A stretch of DNA of 64,000 nucleotides from Rhizobium mesosinicum (GTDB lineage: Bacteria > Pseudomonadota > Alphaproteobacteria > Rhizobiales > Rhizobiaceae), in assembly GCF_019511345.1 (NCBI RefSeq), contig NZ_JAEUAK010000001.1:62001-126000 (forward strand), given 5' to 3'. Both the position numbers and the translations under genes were made by a program. How positions within the stretch are numbered: the first letter of the stretch is position 1; each line of letters opens with the position of its first letter. The notes below the pieces were generated by a model, which saw nothing but the letters and a program-made list of their open reading frames with translations, did no database searches and had not been told where the DNA came from. Positions 9,315 to 17,262 of this stretch are shown here, in pieces.

Positions 9315-10685
9315 CTAGATCCAGTCGCCGCGAATGACCGCTTCCGCCGCCAGCGAGACGGCAAGCAGCGCTTCGTCCCTATTAGCAGGGGCTGAGAGAA
9401 GGAAGCCGACCGGCATATCCGCCTCGCCCTTGCCGCAGGGAATTGAAACGCCACACCAGTCCAGGAAATTGCCGAGCGCGGTGTTGCGCAACATCTTGAC
9501 GTTCGCGGCGAAGAAAAGCTCGTCATTATGCTCAAGTGCCGCTATCGGCGGCGCCACGTGGGCGACCGAAGGAAAGGCGAGGAAGCGATTGCCGACAAGT
9601 CGGTCGACTTCGGCGATCAGGCGGGTGCGCTCGGCAAGAATAGCAATGTAATCGACCATGCCGGTCTTCTCGCCGAGCCGTGTGCGCAGGACGACGCGAT
9701 GATCCATCCGCGCTGCCTCCGGCCCTGCAAGCCGTTCGCGGTGGAGAGCGAAGGCTTCGGCGGTGACCAGAGCACCATGTTTTGCCATCAGCGCCAGGAT
9801 TTCCTCAAAGGCTGGAATGTCGATGGAACTGATATGCGCGCCAGCGCTGCGCAGTCGCTCCACACCGCCTTCGAAGGCTTCGGCGATGCCAGAGCCCAAG
9901 CCATCGAACACGATATTCCTGACAATGACGATTTCTACGCCCTTCAGCGACTGCCGGATTACCGTCGGCGCCGTCAACCCGCGCATGGCCGCGTCGATCC
10001 AGACGGCGTCCTGCACGGAACGGCAGAGGGGACCGAGCGAGTCGAGGCTTGCAGCCAGTGGATAGACGCCTTCCATGGCATAGCGCCCGCGCGTCGCTTT
10101 ATAGCCGACGATGCCATTCAGGGCGGCGGGAATACGCACCGAACCGCCAGTATCCGTGCCCATTGCAACCGGTACTAGGCCTGCGGCAACCGCCACGCCG
10201 GCGCCGGAGGACGACCCACCGGGAATGCGCGGCTCGTCCTTGCTGTGAGGATTTTCCGGCGTGCCGTAATGCGGATTGATGCCGAGCCCGGAGAAAGCGA
10301 ATTCGCTCATATTGGTACGGCCGACGGCAAGCATGCCGGCATTCTTGAGCGTTGTGACGATAGCCGCGTCCCGCTTCGCAGGCGGATCCTCCGCCAAAAT
10401 CACCGAACCGGCCGTAGTTGCTATGCCTTCGATGTCGAAAAGATCTTTCCAGGCGATCGGAATGCCATCCAGCGCACCGAGCGAACGGCCGTCGCGGATA
10501 CGCTTCGAGGAAGCACGAGCCTCCAGCACCGCGCGCTCGCGCAACAGCACAGTGAAGACGGCCTTGTCGGCATATTGCTCGATCCCGTCGAAGATTGCCT
10601 CTGCGATTTCAACCGGATCGGCCTTGCCGCTTTGGATGAGGAAGGAAAGCTGCGCGATAGACATCGCACCGAAAGTCGGGGCCAT
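9315..10685 (-). CDS. Amidase (amidase signature family)
   Basis: This protein of about 456 residues has the amidase-signature Ser-cisSer-Lys machinery: Lys80 in AWKDLFDI, the GGSSSG loop at 156-161 and the nucleophile Ser182 in GTDTGGSVRIPA. Members hydrolyse amides, ureides (allophanate) or carry out tRNA-dependent amidation. No gatB/gatC neighbour is present, so a catabolic amidase is more likely than GatA. The ATG at 10685 was chosen because AGGA precedes it by nine bases. An in-frame ATG at 10730 adds 15 residues and has no ribosome site. It is the first gene of the minus-strand group 10685-7291. Confidence 0.85.
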   Translation of the reverse strand: MAPTFGAMSIAQLSFLIQSGKADPVEIAEAIFDGIEQYADKAVFTVLLRERAVLEARASSKRIRDGRSLGALDGIPIAWKDLFDIEGIATTAGSVILAEDPPAKRDAAIVTTLKNAGMLAVGRTNMSEFAFSGLGINPHYGTPENPHSKDEPRIPGGSSSGAGVAVAAGLVPVAMGTDTGGSVRIPAALNGIVGYKATRGRYAMEGVYPLAASLDSLGPLCRSVQDAVWIDAAMRGLTAPTVIRQSLKGVEIVIVRNIVFDGLGSGIAEAFEGGVERLRSAGAHISSIDIPAFEEILALMAKHGALVTAEAFALHRERLAGPEAARMDHRVVLRTRLGEKTGMVDYIAILAERTRLIAEVDRLVGNRFLAFPSVAHVAPPIAALEHNDELFFAANVKMLRNTALGNFLDWCGVSIPCGKGEADMPVGFLLSAPANRDEALLAVSLAAEAVIRGDWI

Positions 10686-10919
10686 GAGGGAGAGTCCTGT
10701 GGATATCACACGGGATTTACCGCCTATCATTTCGCAGGGCCAGCCCTTGCACGGCTTTTCACAATGATTGGTACGATTTTGTGAACACTGAGTTTGATTT
10801 AGCCCTCTTCAATTTAACGCAGTTAAGGCACACATGCGGTGCTGCGCGCGGGGAGCGGATAGGCACGCCATTAGCTTGCCTTCCCAAGCCGCTTCCCGGT
10901 GCATTGCAGGAGACTTGAA

Positions 10920-11252
10920 ATGACACAATCTGAAACTTGGACGTCCGGTCATCAGGATACGGTGCACCAGCATGTGAAGGAGGACGTGACCTCTGGCGAG
11001 GCTGAACGCGATTACGCCGATCACGTCCGCGCACAGAAGCTGTCGGTGCTGGAGCGGATCGTCGTCGTAGGCGCCCTCGTGCTGCTGAGCTTTGTGGGCT
11101 TCACAGCACCGTCGGCACAGACATCAGCGACCGATCCGATGACGACCTCGGCTGTTGAAGAGCAGGCACCTCCGGGTGATAGTCTGGTGCCGCACCACCA
11201 GCGCTACGGCCATTGCCGTGAAACGAGTCCCTATGCAGACAAGGTCTGCTAA
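10920..11252 (+). CDS. Hypothetical single-pass membrane protein
   Basis: This 110-residue protein has a strongly polar N-terminus (about 1-42, rich in His, Asp and Glu), one hydrophobic helix at about 45-65 (IVVVGALVLLSFVGF) and a polar tail with two Cys and several His residues. The AGGAGACTTGAA site before the ATG at 10920 supports the start. I recognise no family. The topology would be N-in with a short periplasmic or exported tail. The region 10686-10919 upstream holds its promoter and that of the amidase, but no clear core elements. Confidence 0.7.
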   Translation: MTQSETWTSGHQDTVHQHVKEDVTSGEAERDYADHVRAQKLSVLERIVVVGALVLLSFVGFTAPSAQTSATDPMTTSAVEEQAPPGDSLVPHHQRYGHCRETSPYADKVC

Positions 11253-11323
11253 AGGGCGGCCATTTCGCCGGGCATGGAAATCTTTCGTCTGACGTGCATA
11301 AGAAGCATAGAAAAGGAAGAACC

Positions 11324-11764
11324 ATGGCCGGTGACGTAGACTACGACCTCCACCGCTTCATCGAGGCGCAGAACGGCATATATGAACAGGCTCTTGCAGA
11401 GCTGAAGGCCGGTCGCAAACGCTCCCACTGGATGTGGTTTATCTTCCCCCAGATCGCCGGACTCGGGACATCCTCCATGGCGGAAAAATACGCCATTCGC
11501 TCGGTGGAGGAAGCCTCAGCCTACCTTGCCGATCCGATCCTCGGCAGCCGTCTCTTGCGATGTGTCGAGGCAATCCTCTCCGTCAGTGACCGCAGCGCTC
11601 ACGATATCATGGGTTCCCCTGATGATCTGAAGCTGCGCTCGTCGATGACACTGTTTGCCGCGGTCAGCGATCACGGCTCACCCTTTCACAAAGCGATCGA
11701 TCATTTTTACGATGGGAAATTCGACGGACGGACAATTTCCATCCTGAGCGCCGGCAACGATTAG
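11324..11764 (+). CDS. DUF1810 family protein
   Basis: This 146-residue protein matches the DUF1810 family. It opens with DLHRFIEAQNGIYEQALAEL, then SHWMWFIFPQIAGLG, followed by a segment with KYAIRSVEEASAYL and the DDLKLRSSMTLFA motif. The family is widespread and of unknown biochemical function. The ATG at 11324 follows a GGAAGAACC site. Its 3' end overlaps the convergent small gene at 11761 by four bases. Confidence 0.88.
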   Translation: MAGDVDYDLHRFIEAQNGIYEQALAELKAGRKRSHWMWFIFPQIAGLGTSSMAEKYAIRSVEEASAYLADPILGSRLLRCVEAILSVSDRSAHDIMGSPDDLKLRSSMTLFAAVSDHGSPFHKAIDHFYDGKFDGRTISILSAGND

Positions 11765-11946
11765 CCAGGAGAGTGCTCCAGCGCTGCAATCTCCTCGGAG
11801 ATTTCCTCGATGCGCTGTCGCAGATCGATTTGCGTACCGTCCTCCACTTCCTCTTCGCCGAAGCAATAACGTGCATCGTGCAGTTCGAGCTTGGCTTCAA
11901 GTTCGGCCCGTCTGGCATATAGGCGCCGGAGATAAGCGTGATTCAT
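11761..11946 (-). CDS. Small coiled-coil protein of unknown function
   Basis: This 61-residue acidic protein is largely heptad-like (YARRAELEAKLELHDARY, then RIEEISEEIAALE), which predicts a helical hairpin or coiled coil. A strong GGAGGCAGAG site precedes the ATG at 11946. It is convergent with the DUF1810 gene and lies downstream of the TetR gene on the same strand with about 90 bases between. No family recognised. Confidence 0.65.
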   Translation of the reverse strand: MNHAYLRRLYARRAELEAKLELHDARYCFGEEEVEDGTQIDLRQRIEEISEEIAALEHSPG

Positions 11947-12034
11947 CTCTGCCTCCAGATTGCTCCCGGATCAGCAGAAAACGGCCATGCAACCTCCAAG
12001 GTTCCCAAGCGTGAACACTTGGGCCACGGCAAGG

Positions 12035-12658
12035 TCAGCAGAAAGCGGAAATCGCCACGTTGCAGGCTTTTTCAAAATGACAGGAACAGCCGCCGTCCGC
12101 CATGGCCTGGCGGGTAACGCGCGCCCCTTCGAGTAAAAGCGTCAACGTATCGGCAAGCAGTTCTGGCTCGCGCGCGCCGGCAGCCACGCAAAGCGCTGCG
12201 AGACGGTTGCGCTGCATCGCCTTGTGGCGCTCGATCAACTCGTGCGCCGGATGACCCTCGCCCTTCAATTCGATGGCGGCATTGGCGAGATCGCAACCTG
12301 CGGGCTCGCCGTTCAGACAGTGAGCCCGGTCCTCGACCCAGGCAAACAACTGGCCGCGCGCGTCGCCGGGGTGGGCGGCTTCGAGATCGCGCCAGATCTT
12401 CTCGGCCCTTTCGGAGGCGCGGCGCAACGTCTCGCAGACCAACTCGTCCTTGGAGCCGAAATGCCGATAGAGGGTCATTTTGTTGGTGGCGGCCGCATCC
12501 GCAATTGCATCGACGCCGATCCCACGAATGCCACGCTCGCGGAAAAGCTCCGAAGCGGTCGAGACGATACGCTCCCGCGGGGGGATTCGATCGTCTGAAA
12601 CAGCTGCGGAGATTTCGTTCGATGATTCTGATCTTTTTGCGGACGAAGTCCTTGACAT
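12035..12658 (-). CDS. TetR-family transcriptional repressor
   Basis: This 207-residue TetR regulator has its helix-turn-helix at about residues 40-72 (GVDAIADAAATNKMTLYRHFGSKDEL). The ligand/dimer domain follows (Cys-rich, with EPAGCDLANAAIELKGEGHPAHELIERHK), as in the TetR_C group often linked to electrophile or solvent response. An ATG at 12658 is used rather than a TTG one codon upstream. Its start abuts two palindromic sites (12663-12703), so autoregulation and control of the divergent small gene at 12789 are likely. The inducer is unknown. Confidence 0.9.
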   Translation of the reverse strand: MSRTSSAKRSESSNEISAAVSDDRIPPRERIVSTASELFRERGIRGIGVDAIADAAATNKMTLYRHFGSKDELVCETLRRASERAEKIWRDLEAAHPGDARGQLFAWVEDRAHCLNGEPAGCDLANAAIELKGEGHPAHELIERHKAMQRNRLAALCVAAGAREPELLADTLTLLLEGARVTRQAMADGGCSCHFEKACNVAISAFC

Positions 12659-12662
12659 CAAT

Positions 12663-12703
12663 GTGACCGATCGGTAACAAATGCATTGTTACTTACCGGT
12701 AAC
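12663..12703. promoter_or_regulatory. Paired palindromes, probable TetR operator
   Basis: Two related near-palindromes lie between the divergent TetR and small-protein genes: GTGACCGATCGGTAAC at 12663-12678 (core ACCGATCGGT is a perfect 10-bp palindrome) and GTTACTTACCGGTAAC at 12688-12703. Their centres are 25 bp apart. ACCGATCGGT-like cores are common TetR-family sites. The first copy begins five bases before the TetR start codon, suiting autorepression. Confidence 0.7.
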
Positions 12704-12788
12704 ACCGCTCTTCGCAGAAGTCAATGCCAGGATCACTTGGCAGTAGGAGCGGAACACGGGCGACCGCCCACGAAAGGAGGACCGTACC

Positions 12789-13004
12789 ATGAGAAAGACC
12801 AGAGAAGATTTGACCATTTCCGAAGCCCTTCGCGACCCGCTGATCGCCATGGTGCTCCGCGCCGACGGCGTAAAGCTTGACGACTTCAAGCAACTCCTTG
12901 AGGTGGCTGCCCGTAAACGCGAGCCGCGTCCCTCCACGGCGAGCGATATGATCGGGTCCTTTGCCAGCCGCGCCAATCTGCCGGCGATGCCCTGCTTCGG
13001 CTGA
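12789..13004 (+). CDS. Small hypothetical protein divergent from TetR regulator
   Basis: This 71-residue protein has an excellent AAAGGAGG ribosome site and a predicted helical N-terminal half (ISEALRDPLIAMVLRADG, DDFKQLLEVAARK), then a Ser/Pro-rich tail. It is followed by a strong terminator at 13063-13091, so it is likely a single-gene transcript controlled by the TetR operator pair. I recognise no named domain. Similar short proteins occur in rhizobia as far as I recall, with no known function. Confidence 0.72.
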   Translation: MRKTREDLTISEALRDPLIAMVLRADGVKLDDFKQLLEVAARKREPRPSTASDMIGSFASRANLPAMPCFG

Positions 13005-13062
13005 TCTGACCGCTGGCCCCACAAGGCCCGATCGGCACTGGGGATAAGCCCTGTTCCCAGAC

Positions 13063-13100
13063 GGGCTGCCGCTGTCAACAGGCGGCAGCCCTTGCGACAT
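13063..13100 (+). terminator. Rho-independent-type terminator after the small gene
   Basis: A perfect 10-bp stem (GGGCTGCCGC at 13063-13072, GCGGCAGCCC at 13082-13091) with a 9-base loop is followed by TTGCGACATATTTG. It is placed 58 bases after the stop of the 71-residue gene. Confidence 0.7.
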
Positions 13101-13137
13101 ATTTGTTGCTTGCCCGCCTCGGCATTGCAGCGGTGCG

Positions 13138-13272
13138 AGCTTTTTGAACATTCCAGGCAATTCCCACTATATGTCTTTAGGCAATGGAGCGCTCGCCGCC
13201 GGCGACGCCGTCATCATGACGACGCCCGCCGGCGGTGGCCTCGGCAAGCCCGCAAGAGCTTGCCATTGCTGA
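13138..13272 (+). pseudogene. Possible remnant of a hydantoinase B/oxoprolinase C-terminus
   Basis: One open frame ending with TGA at 13270-13272 encodes about 44 residues. They include GNGALAAGDAVIMTTPAGGGLGKP, which I split here as GNGALAAGDA then VIMTTPAGGGLG. This resembles the end of HyuB-type proteins, where a glycine-rich TPGGGGYG motif follows LxPGDxVxxxT. No upstream continuation or start with a ribosome site was found. The rest of 13005-13570, outside this fragment and the terminator, shows nothing recognisable on either strand. The IclR gene that follows would suit a former amide or hydantoin operon. Confidence 0.4.
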
Positions 13273-13570
13273 CCGCAATGCCTGGCCGGAGACATAGCCC
13301 GCATCCGATCAGCCAATACCTGTGCCGATGAGACGAAAACTCGGGCTGAGGCTCGTTGTTCCGGATGGTAAGTGCCTGCGCCGAATTCCGTACTCCACAC
13401 CAACTTCTCCAGGTCCAACGCATGCCACCTTAAAGCCGCTTCGGCGCGCTGCTGACCAGCATTTCCGTCGGCGCTGAAGATTTCTATCTCCCAACTTTTT
13501 GCGATTTGCTTCGCAAGCAACTATGCCATAGTAATGTAACAGGCTCGTATAGCATCCGAGGTACATTGAG

Positions 13571-14401
13571 TTGGACGGAAAGACATCACCCGCAATATTT
13601 GAAGATGAAAGCCCGATCGAAGAGACCGGAACTAAGGGCAGTCGCCGCGCACGCGTCAGTGGTATCGACCGCGCGCTGCAGGTGATCGATCATCTTTACG
13701 AGACGGGATCGCCGGCGGGCGTCTATGCCATCGCCAAAGCTGTGAAGGCGCCGCTTTCCACCATCTATGTCATCGTCGACGATCTGGTCGAAAAGAACAT
13801 GCTGACGCGCCAGTCCGACGGTTCGATCTGGCTCGGCTCGCGGCTATACCATTACGGCCTTGCCTACGCGCGCTCACTCGATTTCATGAGCGTAGCGACG
13901 CATGAGATGCATGATCTTTGTCGTCAGGCTGGTGAAACAGTTCAGGTTTGCGGTCGCGACGGCGATTTCATGCTGGTGCTGGCCATGGCCGACGGCCCCA
14001 GCCATTTCCAGGTTGCCTCGCGTGTCGGCACCCGCGTACCGCTCAATTGGACTGCCTCCGGCCGCCTGCTCGTCGGCCACCTGCAGGAAGACGAACGCCT
14101 TGAGCTGTTCAAGAGATGCGCCCGTTCCTCGCCGACCGGACGCGCCGAGATCGACCCGGTCACCTTGTCTGAATCGGCAGGCAGAGCCTTCGAATCGCGC
14201 CTATCGATCCAGGCGGGTGAATCCGATTATGCGGTCGCCTGCATCGCCTCGCCGATCTGCGATCGTGAAGGCAAGTGCGTTGCCACTATCTCCATCGTCC
14301 TGCCGGAACAAAAGGCCTTTTCGGACGAAAGCCATTACACTGCGCAGGTTCGAAGCTCGGCCGAGCGCATTGAAAAATTGATGGGCTGGCGCGGCCACTA
14401 A
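13571..14401 (+). CDS. IclR-family transcriptional regulator
   Basis: This 276-residue protein has a winged helix-turn-helix at about residues 32-95 (GIDRALQVIDHLYETGSPAGVYAIAKAVKAPLSTIYVIVDDL) and the IclR effector-binding domain after residue 110, with the usual VPLNWTASGRLLVGHL stretch. It starts at TTG 13571 with a GAGG about 10 bases upstream. It is a lone gene flanked by a possible hydantoinase remnant and the convergent sigma factor gene, so its original target operon may be lost. The effector is unknown. Confidence 0.88.
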   Translation: MDGKTSPAIFEDESPIEETGTKGSRRARVSGIDRALQVIDHLYETGSPAGVYAIAKAVKAPLSTIYVIVDDLVEKNMLTRQSDGSIWLGSRLYHYGLAYARSLDFMSVATHEMHDLCRQAGETVQVCGRDGDFMLVLAMADGPSHFQVASRVGTRVPLNWTASGRLLVGHLQEDERLELFKRCARSSPTGRAEIDPVTLSESAGRAFESRLSIQAGESDYAVACIASPICDREGKCVATISIVLPEQKAFSDESHYTAQVRSSAERIEKLMGWRGH

Positions 14402-14527
14402 GCCGCGCGGTTCTTGATACGGAGATGAGAACGAGCGTTCACGATCGGTATTGCCGCGTGGTCCAACTCCGGGGCCAGGTGACCGACCGGAGGGCGCCTG
14501 TCTGAAAAACTCACTGGTTGCGATCCG

Positions 14528-15397
14528 TCAGCCTTCCAAGATCGAATAGTCAATATCGCTGAGATGATCCGGATCGGCGATCGCATCGACGGTCGAGATC
14601 CTGTCCCCGTTAAAACTCAGCGCCAGCACTACCCGCAACTGCCCCCCGATGAAGACAACGAGACCGATTTCGCCGTCGACAAGCGCGACTTTAGCCGACG
14701 TTGCCCGTCCCTTGAAGCTTTCGGCGACGGCATTGGCGCCACGAAGCGGAACAACATTGCCGAGACGGGTCGCGGCTGCATCCGGCAGGAAGACGGCATC
14801 CGGCGCAAGGACTGCGATCAACCCTTCCAGATCGCCGTTGCGGGACGCGATGAGGAAGGCTTCAGCTATGCTGCGCTTGCGCGCGAGATCGACATCTGGC
14901 GTTTCCGGCTGCCCCTGCACCCTGCGTCGGGCACGGCTGGCAAGCTGCCGGGCGGCGGCGGCACTTCGCCCGATCACTGCGGCGATCTCTTCGAAGGGTA
15001 GATCGAACATGTCGTGCAGCACGAAGGCGACGCGTTCTGCCGGCGAAAGCGTTTGCAGGACGACAAGCAGGGCGATGCCGACGGAATCGGCGAAAGCTGC
15101 CTCCCGCTCCGGATTGCTGGCGATATCGACAATCGCACCATGTGCCGGCAGGTCGAGCGGCTCTTCGCGGCGTGTCTTGCGCGATCGCAGCATGTCGAGG
15201 CAAATGCGCGCCACGACCGTCGTCAGCCAGCCGCCGAGATTATCGACGCTGCCCCTGTCCGACCGTGTCAGGCGCAGCCACGCCTCCTGCACTGCATCTT
15301 CCGCTTCCGCGCGGGAGCCGAGCATGCGGAAGGCGACGGTCCGCAGATGCCCACGATTCGCCTCGAATTCATCGGCCAGCCATTGTTTCTCGTCCAT
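14528..15397 (-). CDS. ECF sigma factor with C-terminal SnoaL-like domain (ECF41-like)
   Basis: This 289-residue protein has sigma region 2 at about 10-75 (LRTVAFRMLGSRAEAEDAVQEAWLRL) and sigma region 4 at about 105-160 (LSPAERVAFVLHDMFDLPFEEIAAVIGRSAAAARQLASRARR). A SnoaL/NTF2-like tail at about 175-289 acts as built-in regulator in ECF41 sigma factors, which lack a membrane anti-sigma. The ECF41 linker and tail motifs (WLPEP, DGGG, NPDKL) are degenerate here (LDLPAHG, LPDAAA, DPDHL), so it may belong to a sister SnoaL group. The ATG at 15397 is preferred to 15412 because of the upstream GAGGA. Its promoter (15433-15459) carries the ECF41 motif, implying autoregulation. Confidence 0.88.
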   Translation of the reverse strand: MDEKQWLADEFEANRGHLRTVAFRMLGSRAEAEDAVQEAWLRLTRSDRGSVDNLGGWLTTVVARICLDMLRSRKTRREEPLDLPAHGAIVDIASNPEREAAFADSVGIALLVVLQTLSPAERVAFVLHDMFDLPFEEIAAVIGRSAAAARQLASRARRRVQGQPETPDVDLARKRSIAEAFLIASRNGDLEGLIAVLAPDAVFLPDAAATRLGNVVPLRGANAVAESFKGRATSAKVALVDGEIGLVVFIGGQLRVVLALSFNGDRISTVDAIADPDHLSDIDYSILEG

Positions 15398-15432
15398 CGA
15401 TCCATTCCTCATCCTGTTGCGTCAAAGATGGT

Positions 15433-15459
15433 GACGAACGGAAACGGGACGATGTGACA
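15433..15459 (-). promoter_or_regulatory. ECF41-type promoter of the sigma factor gene
   Basis: On the minus strand TGTCACA (15459-15453) is followed by exactly 16 bases and CGTC (15436-15433), the -35/-10 pattern described for ECF41 sigma factors. It lies 36 bases upstream of the sigma gene start at 15397, so the gene is probably self-activated. Confidence 0.75.
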
Positions 15460-15562
15460 GGAGCGGCATCATATCAAGCCTGGTGAAATTTTGCCGGCGG
15501 CTTGACCTGCCGCGTTTTTCATTGGCTGATGGCGCGCATATTCCTCCCTATGGTGTTTCCCG

Positions 15563-16225
15563 ATGTCCTTTCGATTTGACAGTTCCAAACAATATGCTGC
15601 CTTCCTGTTCGACATGGATGGCACGATCCTGAGCTCGACGGCGTCAGCAGAGCGCGTCTGGGGACGCTGGGCCGAGCGGCACGGGCTGGATGTGGAAAAG
15701 TTCCTGCCGATCATGCACGGATCGCGTGGCATCGACACGATCCGGCGGCTGAACCTTCAAGGCGTCGATGCAGAAGCAGAAGCTGCACAGATCACCGAAG
15801 AGGAAATCCAGGATGTCGAAGGCGTCGTCGCGCTGCCGGGTGCTGCCGATTTCCTGGCATCGCTTCCGCCGGACCGGTGGACGATCGTCACCTCTTCACC
15901 GCGCCGCCTTGCTGAGCGACGGCTCGAGGCCGCCGGGCTGCCGATGCCGCAGGCTATCGTCACTGCGGAAGACGTGACCATCGGCAAGCCTGACCCGCAA
16001 TGCTATATCCTCGGCGCCGAAAAGCTCGGCTTTGCGACACATGAATGCCTGGTCTTTGAAGACGTCGAAGCTGGCGTGAAGGCGGGATTGGCAGCTGGAG
16101 CCGACGTCGTGGTCATCACCGCTGCCGGCCACAAGCACTCGCTGCAGGGCTATCCCAAGATCGAACATTATGCGGACGCGACCGTTGTGATTGCTGACAG
16201 CGGCCATCTTTCGATCAAGTTCTGA
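15563..16225 (+). CDS. HAD-superfamily sugar phosphatase (subfamily IA)
   Basis: This 220-residue phosphatase has its nucleophile motif FLFDMDGTI (Asp17, Asp19), motif II in TIVTSSPRR, the motif III Lys in GKPDPQCY and motif IV in VFEDVEAGVKAG. The alpha-helical cap lies between about 25 and 95. It resembles the YfbT/YniC-type enzymes that dephosphorylate sugar or glycerol phosphates. The RibD-like gene follows after 31 bases on the same strand. No ECF41 motif was found before this gene. Confidence 0.88.
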   Translation: MSFRFDSSKQYAAFLFDMDGTILSSTASAERVWGRWAERHGLDVEKFLPIMHGSRGIDTIRRLNLQGVDAEAEAAQITEEEIQDVEGVVALPGAADFLASLPPDRWTIVTSSPRRLAERRLEAAGLPMPQAIVTAEDVTIGKPDPQCYILGAEKLGFATHECLVFEDVEAGVKAGLAAGADVVVITAAGHKHSLQGYPKIEHYADATVVIADSGHLSIKF

Positions 16226-16256
16226 CGCCTGCCGCATCCACCGGAAAGGAATTGCC

Positions 16257-16949
16257 ATGAAACCGGAAATCGTCTGCCTGATGATGTCGTCGCTCGACGG
16301 TGGTTTGCATCCGAGCAAATGGACCGAAAGCCCCGATGGCAGCCGCAAGGAATGGTCGGCGCTCTATCAGCAGATCCATGAAGAACTGCAGGGCGACGCC
16401 TGGATTGTCGGGCGCGTGACGATGGCCGAAATGGCGAAGGGAGAGCCGCATCCGCCACAATCTGCCGGCTCTGTCGAGCGGCCGAACCATTTTGCCGATC
16501 GCAAGGCAAACAATTACGCCATAGCACTCGACACGTCGGGCAAGCTGCATTTCACGCGAGCAGATATTGACGGCGACCATATCGTCGTCATCCTCGGCAA
16601 TACCGTGCCGGACAGCCATCTCGCAGAACTCGCCGCCGACGGCATCTCCTACGTCGTTTCGCCATCAGCAGATATTGACCTGCCCGCAGCGCTCGATGTG
16701 CTGGAAAAGGAACTCGGCATCCGCAAACTTCTGCTCGAAGGCGGAGCCGCGATCAACGGCGCCTTCTTTGCCGCTGATCTTATCGACGAACTCTTTCTGC
16801 TTGTCGCGCCGGCCCTAGACGGTAGCGGCGGCCAGCCTATCGTCACCTTCGAAGGCGGATTGGCAGGGAAGACACAACTCTCGCTTATTTCGGCCGAGAC
16901 GAAAGACAATGGCGCGGTCGCCCTGCGATACAAAGTCCGCACCCGATAG
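16257..16949 (+). CDS. RibD C-terminal/dihydrofolate-reductase-family protein
   Basis: This 230-residue protein opens with EIVCLMMSSLDGGL, the N-terminal strand of the RibD C-terminal/DHFR-like fold. It has the NADPH-binding KLLLEGGAAINGAFFAADLIDEL stretch at about 160-182. Stand-alone proteins of this family are usually annotated as reductases of unknown substrate. No riboflavin gene is nearby. A GGAAAGGAATTGCC site supports ATG 16257. It is probably co-transcribed with the HAD gene. Confidence 0.82.
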   Translation: MKPEIVCLMMSSLDGGLHPSKWTESPDGSRKEWSALYQQIHEELQGDAWIVGRVTMAEMAKGEPHPPQSAGSVERPNHFADRKANNYAIALDTSGKLHFTRADIDGDHIVVILGNTVPDSHLAELAADGISYVVSPSADIDLPAALDVLEKELGIRKLLLEGGAAINGAFFAADLIDELFLLVAPALDGSGGQPIVTFEGGLAGKTQLSLISAETKDNGAVALRYKVRTR

Positions 16950-17262
16950 CGATGGTGGGCAGCCATAGTCGCGAGTCGCCCAGGTCCACGTCCCCAACCA
17001 CCTCTGAGGCTGATGTCGTTGTCGCCGGCGCAGGAGCCCGGGGGCGGAACTTCACGGCCGTTGAGAGCCTGCGGGCTGCTGCAGCGACGCGGTTTTGACG
17101 GTGGCCGTCAATTCCTGATGTAGCAGATGCTCACCATTTCGCTTCTCATCTTTTTACGCTGCCCCGTCACACTCTCTGCCCCTGATCCGTCAAATCCATG
17201 ACGAACGAAACCGGCAACAGCCGGCTCTGCGTCAAACGGAACACGCCATCAGGAGATTGAAC
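16950..17262 (+). other. Gap with ECF41-type promoter and a weak Rossmann-like reading frame
   Basis: This 313-base stretch between the reductase and the decarboxylase gene contains the ECF41-type promoter (17165-17191). It also has a 48-codon frame (16952-17098, no ribosome site) whose middle reads EADVVVAGAGARG. That looks like the start of an FAD-binding Rossmann fold, and the frame could be a decayed oxidoreductase N-terminus. The evidence is short and no further homologous sequence follows. Confidence 0.35.
17165..17191 (+). promoter_or_regulatory. ECF41-type promoter of the carboxymuconolactone decarboxylase-family gene
   Basis: CGTCACA (17165-17171) is followed by exactly 16 bases and CGTC (17188-17191). 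It differs from the sigma gene's own promoter by one base in the -35 element and has identical spacing. It lies 71 bases upstream of the ATG at 17263. Confidence 0.7.

Noticed and set aside
13167..13520. 117-codon minus-strand frame before the IclR gene
   Set aside because: No ribosome site or recognisable domain, and part of it lies opposite the possible hydantoinase remnant.
14398..14586. 62-codon minus-strand frame after the sigma factor gene
   Set aside because: It overlaps the end of the sigma gene in another frame and has no ribosome site or similarity that I recognise.
16952..17098. 48-codon frame with a Rossmann-like DVVVAGAGARG stretch
   Set aside because: Too short and without ribosome site to call a gene. 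It is mentioned in the gap entry as a possible decayed oxidoreductase N-terminus.
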